Part shown: positions 1-11,800 of the stretch, piece after piece
Position numbering within the stretch: position 1 is the first letter of the stretch
Layout: every line of letters starts with the position of its first letter
Assembly (NCBI RefSeq): GCF_907165205.1
Contig: NC_058193.1
Location: forward strand, 37,899,021-37,963,020
Direction of reading: 5' to 3'
DNA from: Coccinella septempunctata
Lineage: Eukaryota; Arthropoda; Insecta; Coleoptera; Coccinellidae
DNA length: 64,000 bases
Notes under the pieces: generated by a model
Told to the model about the DNA's origin: nothing
Database searches by the model: none
Seen by the model: the letters and a program-made list of their open reading frames with translations, nothing else
Position numbers and translations under genes: made by a program

Positions 1-161
1 ACCTGCCAACTCATATTTAAACTTTCACTAGACTAAACGAACCAACATGTCGATTTCAAGTTACAGGCGGAAACGTGCGTTATTTAAAATCAGATTTAAT
101 AGAATAGTGTTTAGTGATAGTGCTGATTAATTTGTGAAACGAGCTCTATTAAATTATATCA

Positions 162-1250
162 CTATACCTCTTTAAAACTTCGAAAACTCCTTCTGAGCAA
201 TTTATTCCTTTGAAAGCTGTCCGCCATTACACATTTCAGTGAATATTTGTAATGAACTAGTTCTAACAGTATCATAAAATGTTTTTTTAAAACTTTTTTC
301 TTGAAATAATCCTCGCTCATCTGCAGCTTACTTAGGGAAGAGATATATTCATATTTCCAGATGTAGAATATTTTTATTAGAATTTTTTTGTCGTGAAACT
401 GTACTGCCCTATTCATATTTTTCATAAATATTTCCTTGTTTATTTTTCTCAATTTCATCTTTTCCTGTTCTTTTCTATGCCTCTCGTTTAGCATTTCTAG
501 GTGTCTCAATCGTTCCTCTTCTTCCATTTGATGTTTCTTCCTCAGATTTTCCTCTTGCAGTTGTTTCCTAGTTTCCTCCAACATTTTTTTTCTTTCTTTA
601 ATAATTTCTCTATATTGCATTCTCTCCAAGGCTCGTTTTTCCAACTCTTGAATTATTTTAGGAACAGTCTGAGTTTTCACGAAAAGATCCTGGTTTTTTG
701 GAATATATTCTAGGGGAACCTTCCCTAATAATTTAATCCTACAATCCTGGAATAGTTCACTTATATCGTACTTATCATTCTTATGGATATCATCTTTTGA
801 TAATATTCCCATTTTAAGCTCATTGATTATTTTTTCCTGTTCCATCAGTCTAGATCTCTGCATTTCAATTATCTTTTTTTGTGCTGAGAAACGATTCTGG
901 AATGATGCTCCTCTTGATTTAAGAGAGCTTTCCTCATTTTTTCCTGAGACAGGCTTCGTTTCTTTTCTTTTTTTCATGCAATCTATGAGCCTTTGGACCT
1001 TTTCTCTGGTACTCAAATTATTTGAAGCTGGCTGATGTATCCTTTCATTCACACCAATATCAATATTTTTGCATTTAGGAGCGACATTTGATGAGCCGAT
1101 ACCCTTAGAATTTGGAGATTCTGTTTCAGTTTTATGAATCAATGAATTCTTTCCAGCAACAGCCAGCATTTTCTCAGAAATGTTTTCATCGATCCCTGTT
1201 TCTTTTCTAAAATTATTAAATTTATATTTTCGTGCATTCGACACTGTCAA
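162..1250 (-). CDS. coiled-coil protein, CCDC191-like (partial model)
   Basis: The frame is open from 1250 down to a TAG at 162-164. The first in-frame ATG is at 1169-1167 (before LAVAGKNS), so either the protein starts there (335 residues) or an upstream exon exists. Residues from about 120 carry a glutamine- and lysine-rich helix (RFSAQKKIIEMQRSRLMEQE). A long charged coiled coil of about 80 residues follows, then a C-terminal stretch with aromatic IWKYEYI and FRSFKE segments. That layout recalls CCDC191 (KIAA1407), but I rely on general pattern only. The stop lies inside GAG|GTATAG, which reads as a splice donor, so the C-terminus may continue in another exon at the window edge. No enzymatic domain is visible. 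Other ciliary or centrosomal coiled-coil families remain possible. Confidence 0.5.
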   Translation of the reverse strand: MTVSNARKYKFNNFRKETGIDENISEKMLAVAGKNSLIHKTETESPNSKGIGSSNVAPKCKNIDIGVNERIHQPASNNLSTREKVQRLIDCMKKRKETKPVSGKNEESSLKSRGASFQNRFSAQKKIIEMQRSRLMEQEKIINELKMGILSKDDIHKNDKYDISELFQDCRIKLLGKVPLEYIPKNQDLFVKTQTVPKIIQELEKRALERMQYREIIKERKKMLEETRKQLQEENLRKKHQMEEEERLRHLEMLNERHRKEQEKMKLRKINKEIFMKNMNRAVQFHDKKILIKIFYIWKYEYISSLSKLQMSEDYFKKKVLKKHFMILLELVHYKYSLKCVMADSFQRNKLLRRSFRSFKEV

Positions 1251-1257
1251 CTAATCG

Positions 1258-1270
1258 TATCCTAGCAACG
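1258..1270 (-). promoter_or_regulatory. X-box-like (RFX) motif upstream of the coiled-coil gene
   Basis: On the minus strand this reads GTTGCTAGGATAC, beginning with a perfect RFX-type half site GTTGCTAGG. The second half differs from the RRNRAC consensus at one position. It lies 8 bp upstream of the open frame and about 90 bp upstream of its first ATG. X-boxes mark ciliary genes in animals, which would suit a CCDC191-like product. The match is short and could be chance. Confidence 0.25.
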
Positions 1271-3600
1271 CCCACAGATTTAAGTTTAAAATGTTATGTG
1301 CCACGTGTTTTCAGAACTAATCCTCGAACGGGATGTAACGCCTAAAAATTTCCTGAAAACATTAATATAAAGAAAAACCATGTCAAATTTTTCGAAGTAG
1401 CGGTCGTTAAAAAAATCTGATGAATCCGGGCTGAGATATCAGAGTTGTGGAACATGCTCCCACATCATGCAACTCCACTCGATGATTCGATCGATTTCAT
1501 AGAAAAACTAATAGATTATTCGTCTATGATCGATTTCAAATGGATTTTATCAATGAAAGAAGAGATTTTTGATGTATAAAAAATTCCCACAGGGAAAGGT
1601 AACAACAGTTTGTTACTTTTTGATAGAATGAGAGTAGTGGAAAGGAGACGGGGCAGATGTAGGAATTTTCAAGTTTAGGAAACTGGAGATTGCTACAACC
1701 ACAGAATACTAAACAATGAAAATATGGCGAAGGACTGAAAAGCAGAACTATGGAGGGTAAGCATAAGCAAAATCTATAATAATTGAATAACTTCTAGGAA
1801 CTCATTTCCATCATAAAGGCAAAAGGTAGTATTTTGGAGTAATGGGGTAATTAACACCTTTGAGTAGGGACTAGGAGTCTGAAATTGAGCCTAATGCTTT
1901 TCAAACGGTTCTCTTCACAGATAATCATCACGAATAATATAGCCAACCCAACTTTACCGTTTAGGTGTTTATTGCTCTTCACAATAAACACCTAAACCAA
2001 GATAATCTTTGACAGGTTTATTGCACGTATTGAGTATCGGCAAGCTGTTAAGGGCAGCATATTAAGATCATTTGTGTATAGCAGGTACTTCAGAGGAATT
2101 AAGGGAACAATAATTTAATAATAACACTTCGATTGATAGGCGTTGAAACAATTGTAAATAAGCCTAAATGGATGAAAACTAATATTTTATTATTATCATT
2201 GCCAGAACATTTTCTAATTTTGTATGATTAAAATTTAATTGAAAAGTTTAATATTCAATTCGTTGCTTGATTTAACAGTTTTCAATAATTATTTATTCAC
2301 CTCTTCAACAACAGCATAAATTCTATCAAAGAAAAAGAAGCGATAAAGTGGAAAGCGACATCTTTTTATTGTGATAGAAGCTCTGAACAGGAAAACGGAT
2401 ATGGGTTCGAGATTATCGAACGAGATTCTTAGCTACGTTTCCTTTGTTTTGCATTGAATATGGCTGCCATATTTAGTTTAGATGTCTGTTTTCAAATGGA
2501 TATCGGTGATTAGTGAAGAATTAATGTAGTTATAACGCTGAATAGGGGTGAATTGAGTGAGAATATTACGAATTATTCGTTTCTGCATAATGGAGGATGA
2601 AATTCCAGTTACCTTTCCATACTTTTATGGGAAATGTTACTGTTTACATCGGTGATTGGAAACTTTCCTTCATTCGATGTCATTTTAAGGTAAATTCTCA
2701 TTTCAATTTTCTATTTTGACGGAATTTCTGCAAATTTTTCATACTTTGACTTCAAAAGACTTAAAAAACATTATATATCCCTTAATGAGCATGAGAGTCA
2801 TTCTAATAAGGTACTCGAAACATCGCGGTGTATATGAACCACTAATTCATTCCGGTTAAAAAAATAAAAATCATCTAAACCATTCCGTTTTACATTGTTT
2901 CAATGATTAGAAACCTTCTGAAAACAAAATCCATCTGCTCAGCTTTCATGTAAATTGCATTTTCCAATGATTTTTCTCTTTAGGAAATGCTAGTACAATC
3001 ACTGAAATCATATATACGACGTTTATTCCCCGACATATATTTCATTTTGTTGATGTCCATATTTGCCAATATTCTAAATGGATATCGCTTTAACGGATAC
3101 GTGAAAAAGTTCTCGATATTCTTAAACTGAATAATTCGATTCTCGGATCTATTTTTATCAGATCACGTATATTTAGTAGAAACCAAGTTTAAGAGAATGT
3201 TTGGTATGAAAACGTTTGCTCAACGTTTTGGTTCATCTTTGAAGCACGGTGAATTAATATTTCCCTCTTCATTTTTTATGATCTTTTTCGTTTTTCCTAA
3301 TTCGGAATCTCATGACGTTATAGAAAAAAGCATTGTAATAGTAAATATCCATAATCTGTTCTGAAAAGTCGTGTAAAATTTGTACTTCGAATTACCTATT
3401 TGTTTATTATGTTACATAACAAGGATGCAAATTTCCAGCCGAATTTTATGTGAGAAAAGGTTTCATAGTTCCTTTCGTTTCCTTTCTTTGCATTAGAATT
3501 TTTTGTAGGGCAGTAGATTTTTAAATTCACTATTATTTTAAATAGTTTCGTAAACGCCCACAAGAACAGAACAATCGATACTTCGTAATGTCACTATTGC
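1271..3600. other. intergenic, no gene recognised
   Basis: AT-rich sequence with no frame that looks coding. It holds a small perfect hairpin at 1959-1997, listed separately. The promoter of the minus-strand coiled-coil gene should lie at its left end. I see nothing else I can name. Confidence 0.5.
1959..1997. repeat. perfect 16 bp inverted repeat with a 7 bp loop
   Basis: GTTTAGGTGTTTATTG at 1959-1974 is followed by the loop CTCTTCA and its exact reverse complement at 1982-1997. The stem is too short for a microRNA precursor. It may be a structural element or a transposon footprint. Confidence 0.7.
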
Positions 3601-3951
3601 CCCAAAGATACGAGGAGCTAAATGCTCATATCCGTACCGACGTTGCCACGTCTACCTCTCATTCTGAAACTGTCAACTTCGGTACTGAAACTTCAACCAG
3701 CTGTCAGATAGATGTCAAAATAAAATTGTGAGGTGTTGTGTGGGCAAAAATAACACATAATTTGGAATATTATTTTACTTTTAGTTAAAATACGTACATT
3801 GAAATGCATTATTTTTGTTTTTAATTTGATGGTGGTGTTAATCCTAGTCATTCTTTAGTGTTAAATGTGCGTTATTAATGCCAGTAATGGTAATGAAAGT
3901 ATTCAATATCTTGGGAAAGTCACACAGTATTTTAGCAGGAGGTGAATAATT

Positions 3952-4100
3952 ATGCCATTTTCTCGTTGTGTTGTTGGATGTGGAGGCCGAGGAAACAGTG
4001 TTAAGTTTTGTTCCTATTCCGGAAGAAATTTCTGTATTTCTGCATAAGAAGCTTCACTTAAATTACTTGACGAGGAGACAACAAAACTGCTATTATTAGG
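3952..4100 (+). pseudogene. THAP-domain remnant
   Basis: ATG at 3952 gives MPFSRCVVGCGGRGNSVKF, resembling the start of a THAP C2CH zinc finger (MP..C...GC...). A frame change near 4005 then gives FVPIPEEISVFLHKK, matching the usual continuation (a short F.FP.. segment). Stops follow in every frame. It is the broken 5' end of the transposase of the surrounding element. A THAP host gene is unlikely because it lies between the terminal repeats. Confidence 0.6.
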
Positions 4101-4204
4101 AGAGCTGACTTATACTAGTTATATTATTATTTATACTCATTATATTTATGCTGTTTTTCTAACTAGTTCTATTTTGTATCGATTATATTTTTATAGTGTT
4201 CCTG

Positions 4205-4267
4205 GGCAGGAAGACCTGAGTTGTTAACCCTTGGAAACATTGTTTCAATAAAGTTTATTACTACTAC
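4205..4267 (+). mobile_element. 5'-truncated non-LTR retrotransposon tail with target duplication
   Basis: A 63 bp insert ending AATAAAGTTTATTACTACTAC is bracketed by exact 13 bp copies of TATAGTGTTCCTG (4192-4204 and 4268-4280). A polyadenylation-like signal, a short tandem tail and a long target duplication are the mark of target-primed reverse transcription. It sits inside the THAP-type transposon, so it arrived later. The LINE family cannot be named from so short a piece. Confidence 0.75.
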
Positions 4268-5871
4268 TATAGTGTTCCTGTTTTATATATACCTATAATG
4301 AATACACCTTTTCAATGAAGCAGTGCATCTTTTCAAGAATATTTAATACAACTAAATTACATAATATTACGTATTTACATTTTGAGAAAATATTCATTCC
4401 ATCTCTTTTTACCCGTACAAACGCTGTAGAAATAAAGGCCAGGAACAATGGTCTACCAGACGCATTCCATATGGATCCAGAGTTTCACAACCCTCATATC
4501 AGTATTTTATTACAGGTTGGTCATTATTTCCTTCTCTAAATATACATCAATTCATCTGTGCTAACCCTTTTGTGAAACACTTTCCTCGAATATTTTGTTC
4601 CAAATATTTTATAGAGTAACCTAGGTAAAAGGCTAATTATAAAGTATTTGTAGGCTGCTACGCTCTGAATGCTTTCGTACATCTGGCTTATCTTCTGGGA
4701 ATAAAATCCGCCACTTCTTGATTTGTTTTCAAAATTTCAATAAATTAGGTACTCTTTGTATTCACTGAAAGAAAATTTATAGTTAATTCAGAAATCTTGA
4801 TATATGATGATGATAGTTATCATATCAAAAGTTTAATATCAACTTACTTTTCATATATCTATTCATCTATTACAGATTGCCAAATAAATATTCTTAGAGT
4901 TCTAGATGAAGTAAAATACCACTCTTTTATACCTTGGAACAACGAAAATATTCGTCAAGTGAGGAGTTTTACTTGTAATGACGCTTTTGCTTGCCTCCAC
5001 AATTTTTGTGAGGCTAGAAGGTTGGAGGGGCCTATAATGGTCCAAATCTTTGTTTTGACCGAGAGGATCTTTCGACCAGGTTCAGTCTTCCAAGTAATGA
5101 TTCTAATGTTCTTCAGTTGTTCGAGGAACGTTACAGGACCCTTATGTTGTTATATGTAGATATATCAGTTTAATTTAACGTTCCGCTCAAAACTTCTTGT
5201 TGTTAGTCATGTTGTAAGTGATTGCAACCCTGTTATTTGTGTTGCATTGGTCATCTATTCAATACAGATTTTCTGATATAACTATTACCACAATTTCACA
5301 AAGAATATTAATGAAAAATGTAAATAATAAACGGTCTCTGATAACAAAATAAAAATAAATAAGACATGTGAAATGAGTTGACAGGCTGTCAGAGATGAAC
5401 AGTTGACAGTTTTCAAATGTTCTGTGGCTTAAAAAGTAGACGACAGACGTGGCAACGTCGGTACGGGTATGAGCATTTAGCTCCTCGTCCCAAAGATACG
5501 ATGCATTGCAGTTAATATGCTTGTTCTCCTTTCATGGGCCTCCTATATATGTGTTAGTAACACGCGTGCGCGTCAGCGGAATTTCGCGCAGTCGTTTTAT
5601 AAACAAAATTAATTGTGTAGCTTTGCTGAATTTCCGCCGTTTTTATTGTGGAATTATATCAAAGTAGGCAGAAAAGTTATGTTAATTTCATGAAGAATTA
5701 TATTTTCTATCGGAAATATCTTAATTATTTCATAAGTGTTGTGGATGTTTATTAAACTCTCTAGTTCTATGATGATGGTTGATAGTATAACCTAAAATAA
5801 GTTGTAAGTTGTGCACTTATTTTTTTAAACCTTTTGCAAGAAATATACTGTTTGCGTGTAAAATAAATAGT

Positions 5872-8800
5872 ATGAATTTAAAAAGAAGAGGTAAAGAATA
5901 CTCGAGCTTGCAAATTTTCCTTCACATCAATCAAATTGTTGCACTAACCATAAATTTTTTTTTCAGTAAACTTCGCAGAACTGGCATCACAATTCGAATT
6001 AAACCAATGCGTTGGTGGTTCTTCCACCAATTTATTTATATATCCACAAAATGTTAAAAACATGAGTTTATGTATAGGTAAGAAATTGTTTCAACTAATT
6101 CATTATTGACTACTTGAATAAAGTTGAAGGTGTGAATGAATATTTTTGTTTTTCAGATGGTAATAATGTGCTCACCAGTCAGGTGAGCACATCATCTGCA
6201 ATACAACTGTCTGAAAAATCCCCAAATGAAAATGCTCCAATACTGACAACAGCGACTACTCCAATATCTAGTCCAATTGAATTAAATGATACTCAGCATC
6301 AGCAATTTTTCAATAAAAAGACTGTTACCAAGCTATTAGTCTCGAATCAAACATCAGTTGTTGGAAATGTTACTCCAGTTTTACAAAAAATATCGAATCC
6401 CCCAGTGATAACAGTTCTAAACTCCGCTGGAGGCCCTTTGACAGTATTGAAGACAATATGTGTAACATCAGGGGTTTCTAGTGCACCACACTTCTCGTTA
6501 GTGAATAATCAATCTTTGACTGTAACAAATGCAGTCGGGAAGACACCAACCATAACATTACTTAATACCCCAGTTACTGTTGTGAAAATGACTCCTCCTC
6601 AATCCCAAAATGTCGAAAACAAACCTTTGGACAATACCAATTGTTCTGTGAGTACACAGAATGTGTCCACGATAATAGAAAACAGAGCTCACAATGTTTT
6701 TGTGAAAAATACTTGTTCAGATTCTTCCGTATCTGACGTACAACAAGGACACAAATTTCTAACTGCTAATAGTTTTTCTCAAACTAACGTAAGTAATATA
6801 GATGAATATCTAGATTTTAACGAAGAAAATAACGCATTTCTCTTTCAGGTATTGACTAGTATCCCAACGACAAGCGGAAAGGCAGTTAATAATCAGAGAA
6901 GTAAATTGAAGATATTGAGTAATGTAGTGGTACCGTCTATGACAAGTGCTTCGAATATCCAGCCATCAACAAATCAAATTATGACAAAACCAAACTCTCA
7001 ACCCCAACAACAGCAAAGATTAGTTCCAAGGCAAAAAGTCCTGGGTCCTAATGGAAATCAACCGAAGTATATAAATAAATTGGCGAATAACAGCCAGCAA
7101 CAAAAATCAGTATGTAACTTAAAACAGAACACGGAAAAGGCTCAGCAGCAAGCTAAACTCTTGTATCCTACACATAAGAGCCAAATCAAGACTTTACCGC
7201 CTATGAACAATTATATGACTAAGCCAAGTATGAAACCGTTAAATTCTCAACAGCCAAAGAATATTCCTGCTCAAGTCCAGAGAACAGGTTCTGGTTTAAG
7301 AACGATACCACCTCAAAGGCCTCCTAAGCTTCCAAACAAGTTGAACTATATCGGAAAACATGCAGTTCAGGCTCAAAAAATCAAACACGGTCAAAATCGC
7401 TTTAACAAACCTCTAAAGCAGCCTGCGCCTGCTTTTTACAACAGCTGTGTCCCATCGGCTCATTCTAATAAACAGTTGGCCTTCAATCAAGCCTTGACAG
7501 CTGAAATTTTAGAAACTCTAGGTAATAAAACTGGACCTACCACCAGCTACCAGAGTAGTAAAGGCTACGAAATAATGCCCAACAGATATTCTACACCTTA
7601 CGAAGAGCAAACACTGTGAGTAGTACCTTTTTGTGCGAAAAGTTGAGGGTTGGGTCGTTTTTCTTATTTTGGTAGTTGTCAGGGCGTTCTGAAATGTCAA
7701 AATTTTGTCTGACTGCTGAAAAGTCATTCAAAAATTTTTTTTTAGTAGGTTGTTTTACTCTTTATTCCCATATACTTATCGACAAAATGGCGAAGTTTTC
7801 ATTTTTAACTGAAGATTAATGGAATTATTCAAAAAAATAGCGAAAATGGACAATTTTCGAAATTTCACCTGTCATCAAAAGTAACCATAGAATTTAATTT
7901 GTTCGGCTAACTCTTGGAACATAGATATGTTTTATATTCCAAGGGCTAACTTCACGTTATACGACTAACGTCGATGATTCCCGATTGATCATTCAGAAAA
8001 ACGATTGAAAATGACCATAGACGGGTCGGTTTCGCATATTTCAAGGTTTTTTTCTCGATTCTAACGGCATTAGAACATGAAGATTGCATGTTGGTCACAG
8101 ATGGTTTTATGTCATATTTTGAAGGTGATTTTTCGACCGGTTTTCGTATTTTTCACATTGTTGATTTAATAAAATAAATATTGTTGCATATAAAGAACAC
8201 ATGTTGAAAACAATTTTTTCAATTCAGATCTTGGCATTTCACATCTTAAACTCGCCCAATCACTCAACATTTTCCAAAATGATTATCTTTTGCTATATTT
8301 TTCGGAGCTATATAATTTAATATTTCAGGGAATCTATGAAATATGAGGATAAGTCAAAGTCTGGTTTGGACGCTTTATCCTTGATATGTCAGGCCGTTTT
8401 ACTTGATCACAACTATAATGCAACCTTACCGCCAGATTCTCCCACTAGGACTGTTCCCCTGACGAGTAATCCATTGCAACCCAATGGTATGACCGGCACT
8501 ATGCTGATTTATTCGCCAGGGGGCAGTTCTAAGAACAAATATCCGCCAGATCGAAGTAAGATACTCGAGCCGTTGCCGTCTGGATCAGATCTAAAACGTG
8601 GATCTTTTCTAGAAAGAACACTTTCTTGCTCAAACACGATATCCACAAGTTCCAGCTTGACAAATATCTCTTCTTCGTTGCCAAGCAATAGCACATCTTT
8701 GGTTAACCTTCAAGACGACGATGCGGCTTCCGATATCAGCGATTGCTCAGATAGAAAACACGATACAGAAGGCGAAGAAACTGATACTGCTCCAGAAGCT

Positions 8801-11800
8801 GAAGCCGTCAATAACGATGAGCTTTACGATCATTACGGAGACTATGTGACTAGATGTATATGGTGGGTACTATTCTAGTGATTTATACAATATAAATTAT
8901 AATTCTTTCTCCGTTTACAGCGGTTTCTTACATGACGATGGTTACATGGTGGAATGTGATCAATGTAAAGTGTGGCAGCACGTACAATGCGTTGTTAAGA
9001 ATAAACAGGTACCAGACGAGTATCTTTGTGAAAAGTGTAATCCGTCGAAACCAGTCGATCCCCAAAAGGCCAGGATGATCCAACAGCAGTGGCTGAAGGA
9101 AAGACAACTACCGGAGATGAAGAATTTCAAAAAAGACATCAAAATGAAGGAGAATCCCAAGTTGAAGGAAATCCCGTCGGATACTGATTCTTCAGACGCG
9201 GAAAATCCGAGTAAGTGTAAAAAATTCCTATTTTTCCATTTAGTTTTATATCATTTCTCGTTCTGTGTGGTAATTTTTCATTAATGGAGAAAAATATTCA
9301 GTGAGATATTTCATAAATGGGTTGTCAGTTTTTATTTGCAAACATTCTTTCTAATGAGTTCTTTTTTTATCTCATCAGCTTTATCAGGTAACATTTTGAT
9401 TTATTGTGATATTGTAATTCTGCCACTCCTCTAAAACCAGTAAATAAAAAACTACTGAATCTTAGGGGCATTAACAAACCTCCAAGTTTTTCCACTGGCT
9501 GTCAAACCTGGATTTTGTGAGCTCAGAGTACAAGAACTCGCCTCGCTACTACTAAGGCATCTGAAACTCTTGTATTCCTGTGGCACAATCTGTTGAACAA
9601 TACAAAGCAGGAAAGTTTATAAGGTATAGAAAAAATCGTATTTGTATTGTACCTTTGATATTTTAGGCATCAAAGTGCCTGTCTTGAAAATACCCCAAAA
9701 AGTGAAATTTTTAGACGCAAAATTTATAGTTCAGAGAGGGCGCAGGAGAAAGACCACAGATTGGAACTAAGCAAGGGTGCCACAATGGAACTGAGGAGCA
9801 GGCTCTATGTATATTGGTTGAGATAATTCATGAGAAAAATGAATTTTTGATTTAGGTTTTTATTTATGGTTTTTTATGAAAAAAAAAATCTATTGGTAGA
9901 AACTACTTGTATCGGAAAAATTGAAAGTGCTAACACCTGGTACTTCGTTGGTTCATGCATTAAGTTCATTCCCTAAAAATAATAAATCACAAAAAATGTC
10001 ATCATCTCACCTGGAAATTATTTTCGAAAGACAGTAAAATTTTGATAACCATTGGAATATTTACACTTTGTCGAATACACTTCTGGAATTGCAGATAACA
10101 AAAAAACTAATTCAATGTTTTTTATGGAGAAGAATTTATTCATCCTGCTCATTCTTGTAATTTGGACGAAGAACGCAGTATCTGAAGGAGATTGTCAACT
10201 TCTAATAGATAATTTTCAGCAGATAATCTGACTGCATAAAAGAAATTACCTAGAGGAGTGTTTCAATTTAGGTCATTTCAGCCAAAATTGAACATGAAAA
10301 GCCCAGCTCCCACTTCTGTATACAGTAAGGGACAATCACAACAGTTATGACAGATCCAAACAAGATGTCAAGAGCGGAGGTAATTGACTTGGGCGCCATC
10401 TATAATGCAGTTTTGATCTATACAAATGAATTAGTTTCTTGAAAATATCTATTAGAAATTCAGAGAAATGATCCTTCAAAGCAGTGATAGTTTGATATCG
10501 AAATTGAAATGTCTTCCAAATTTCACCTTTTTATGTTTATCATTTCATGATATTTTTCCCAGATTTTAACAAGCTCAATATGCATTATTGACTGATTATC
10601 ATTCAGTACTCGTTGTTGGAAATAGGTTCAGTAGTTTTTTTTTTATATACAGGGTGACCACCGAGAGCTCTCGTGATTACGGAGATCTGTTTGAAATTTC
10701 GATCGTGAATGCCCCGTCGAATGTTACGCCCATGTCTATGCCCTAAGTTCACTTCTCTCCCTTTGAGAATCTTGTTTAGTTGTCAAACATGATGAATTAA
10801 TTATACTCTGTGGTTTTGATGTTGGCAATAGAAGACGTCAGAATTTCGTATATTACGTTTTTTTCGAATTTTTCCTCTCGAAAATAGGAAGGGACGTAAT
10901 TTTAAATCGTTGTACCGTTCGTCGAGAAGAGTTTGATTCTCGTTAATCGATTGAAGGTTGCTGGATATAGAAGAATTTCCCTTTTTCGTATGTCGCTTTT
11001 ACGCCATAAACCATCTGTGGTCCTCTTATTATTTTTAGGAGGTCGTCGGAATTCTGTGATTTTCATTCGAGAAACGCGTCATTTTGGGTCGTGAAATCGC
11101 TAGATATTTTATAAAGGAAGCTTCCTCTGCCTAACGTTTTCGTACAAAATTTTAAACAGATCCGATATATGAACTTCTTATGGGCACTCCTTGGGGGACA
11201 CCCTGTATTCAAGACTCGGGTTCAGCATTCTGTGAATTCATTGAATTAATGTCTCAACTGCTTTCAAGAAAATGTTGGATTGTAGGGGAGATACTAAGAA
11301 GATCTCATTTCTCTGTTGGTTTGAAATGTAATTGAGATAAAGTGACTATTAACACCTAGCAGATGGTAAAATTAGTTTAGTAGAAATGTTATCTAGTAAT
11401 CCTCATACCTGATGTTAAATCAAAAAAAAAAAAATGGAAATCATCAATAGTACAATCATAATTGTAACAGTGGGACTCCATCGACTCACCTTACCCCTTT
11501 GTTGGTGTCTCCATTGGATTATTATATTGTGTCTTATTGTTAGTATTTTGCTGATTAACCCATGTTCTTATTAGGTGACAATAATTAAAACTTCATACAC
11601 CCATTGGAAAGAGTAGCAGTAGATCTTTCACACAGTTGTCGATGTCGACGTGTTCCATTTGAAATTTTCAGCATATTAAACATTTTTTTCAGAAAATAAC
11701 AATAATACAGTCAACACTAAAGGGAGAACGCCAACGACGCAAAGGAAAAAAACGGAAAAACCGTTGACCAAGCAAAAAAAGGAACTGAAAGAATCGAACT

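Larger units (their letters stand above)
3610..5488. mobile_element. degenerate THAP/P-element-like DNA transposon
   Basis: The ends are near-identical inverted repeats of about 44 bp that start ACGAGGAGCTAAATGCTCA and run through CCGTACCGACGTTGCCACG. They differ at one base. The element is flanked by the direct repeat CCCAAAGAT (3601-3609 and 5489-5497), an 8-9 bp target duplication. Inside, an ATG at 3952 begins a THAP-like zinc-binding start that soon breaks. THAP domains plus 8 bp duplications are typical of the P superfamily, whereas hAT elements also make 8 bp duplications but use BED domains. Two further open stretches (about 4315-4539 and 4797-5159) show no transposase motif I recognise. 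No full transposase survives, so the copy is non-autonomous. Confidence 0.8.

Noticed and set aside
1959..1997. Hairpin as a microRNA precursor
   Set aside because: Stem is 16 bp with a 7 base loop, too short for Drosha/Dicer processing.
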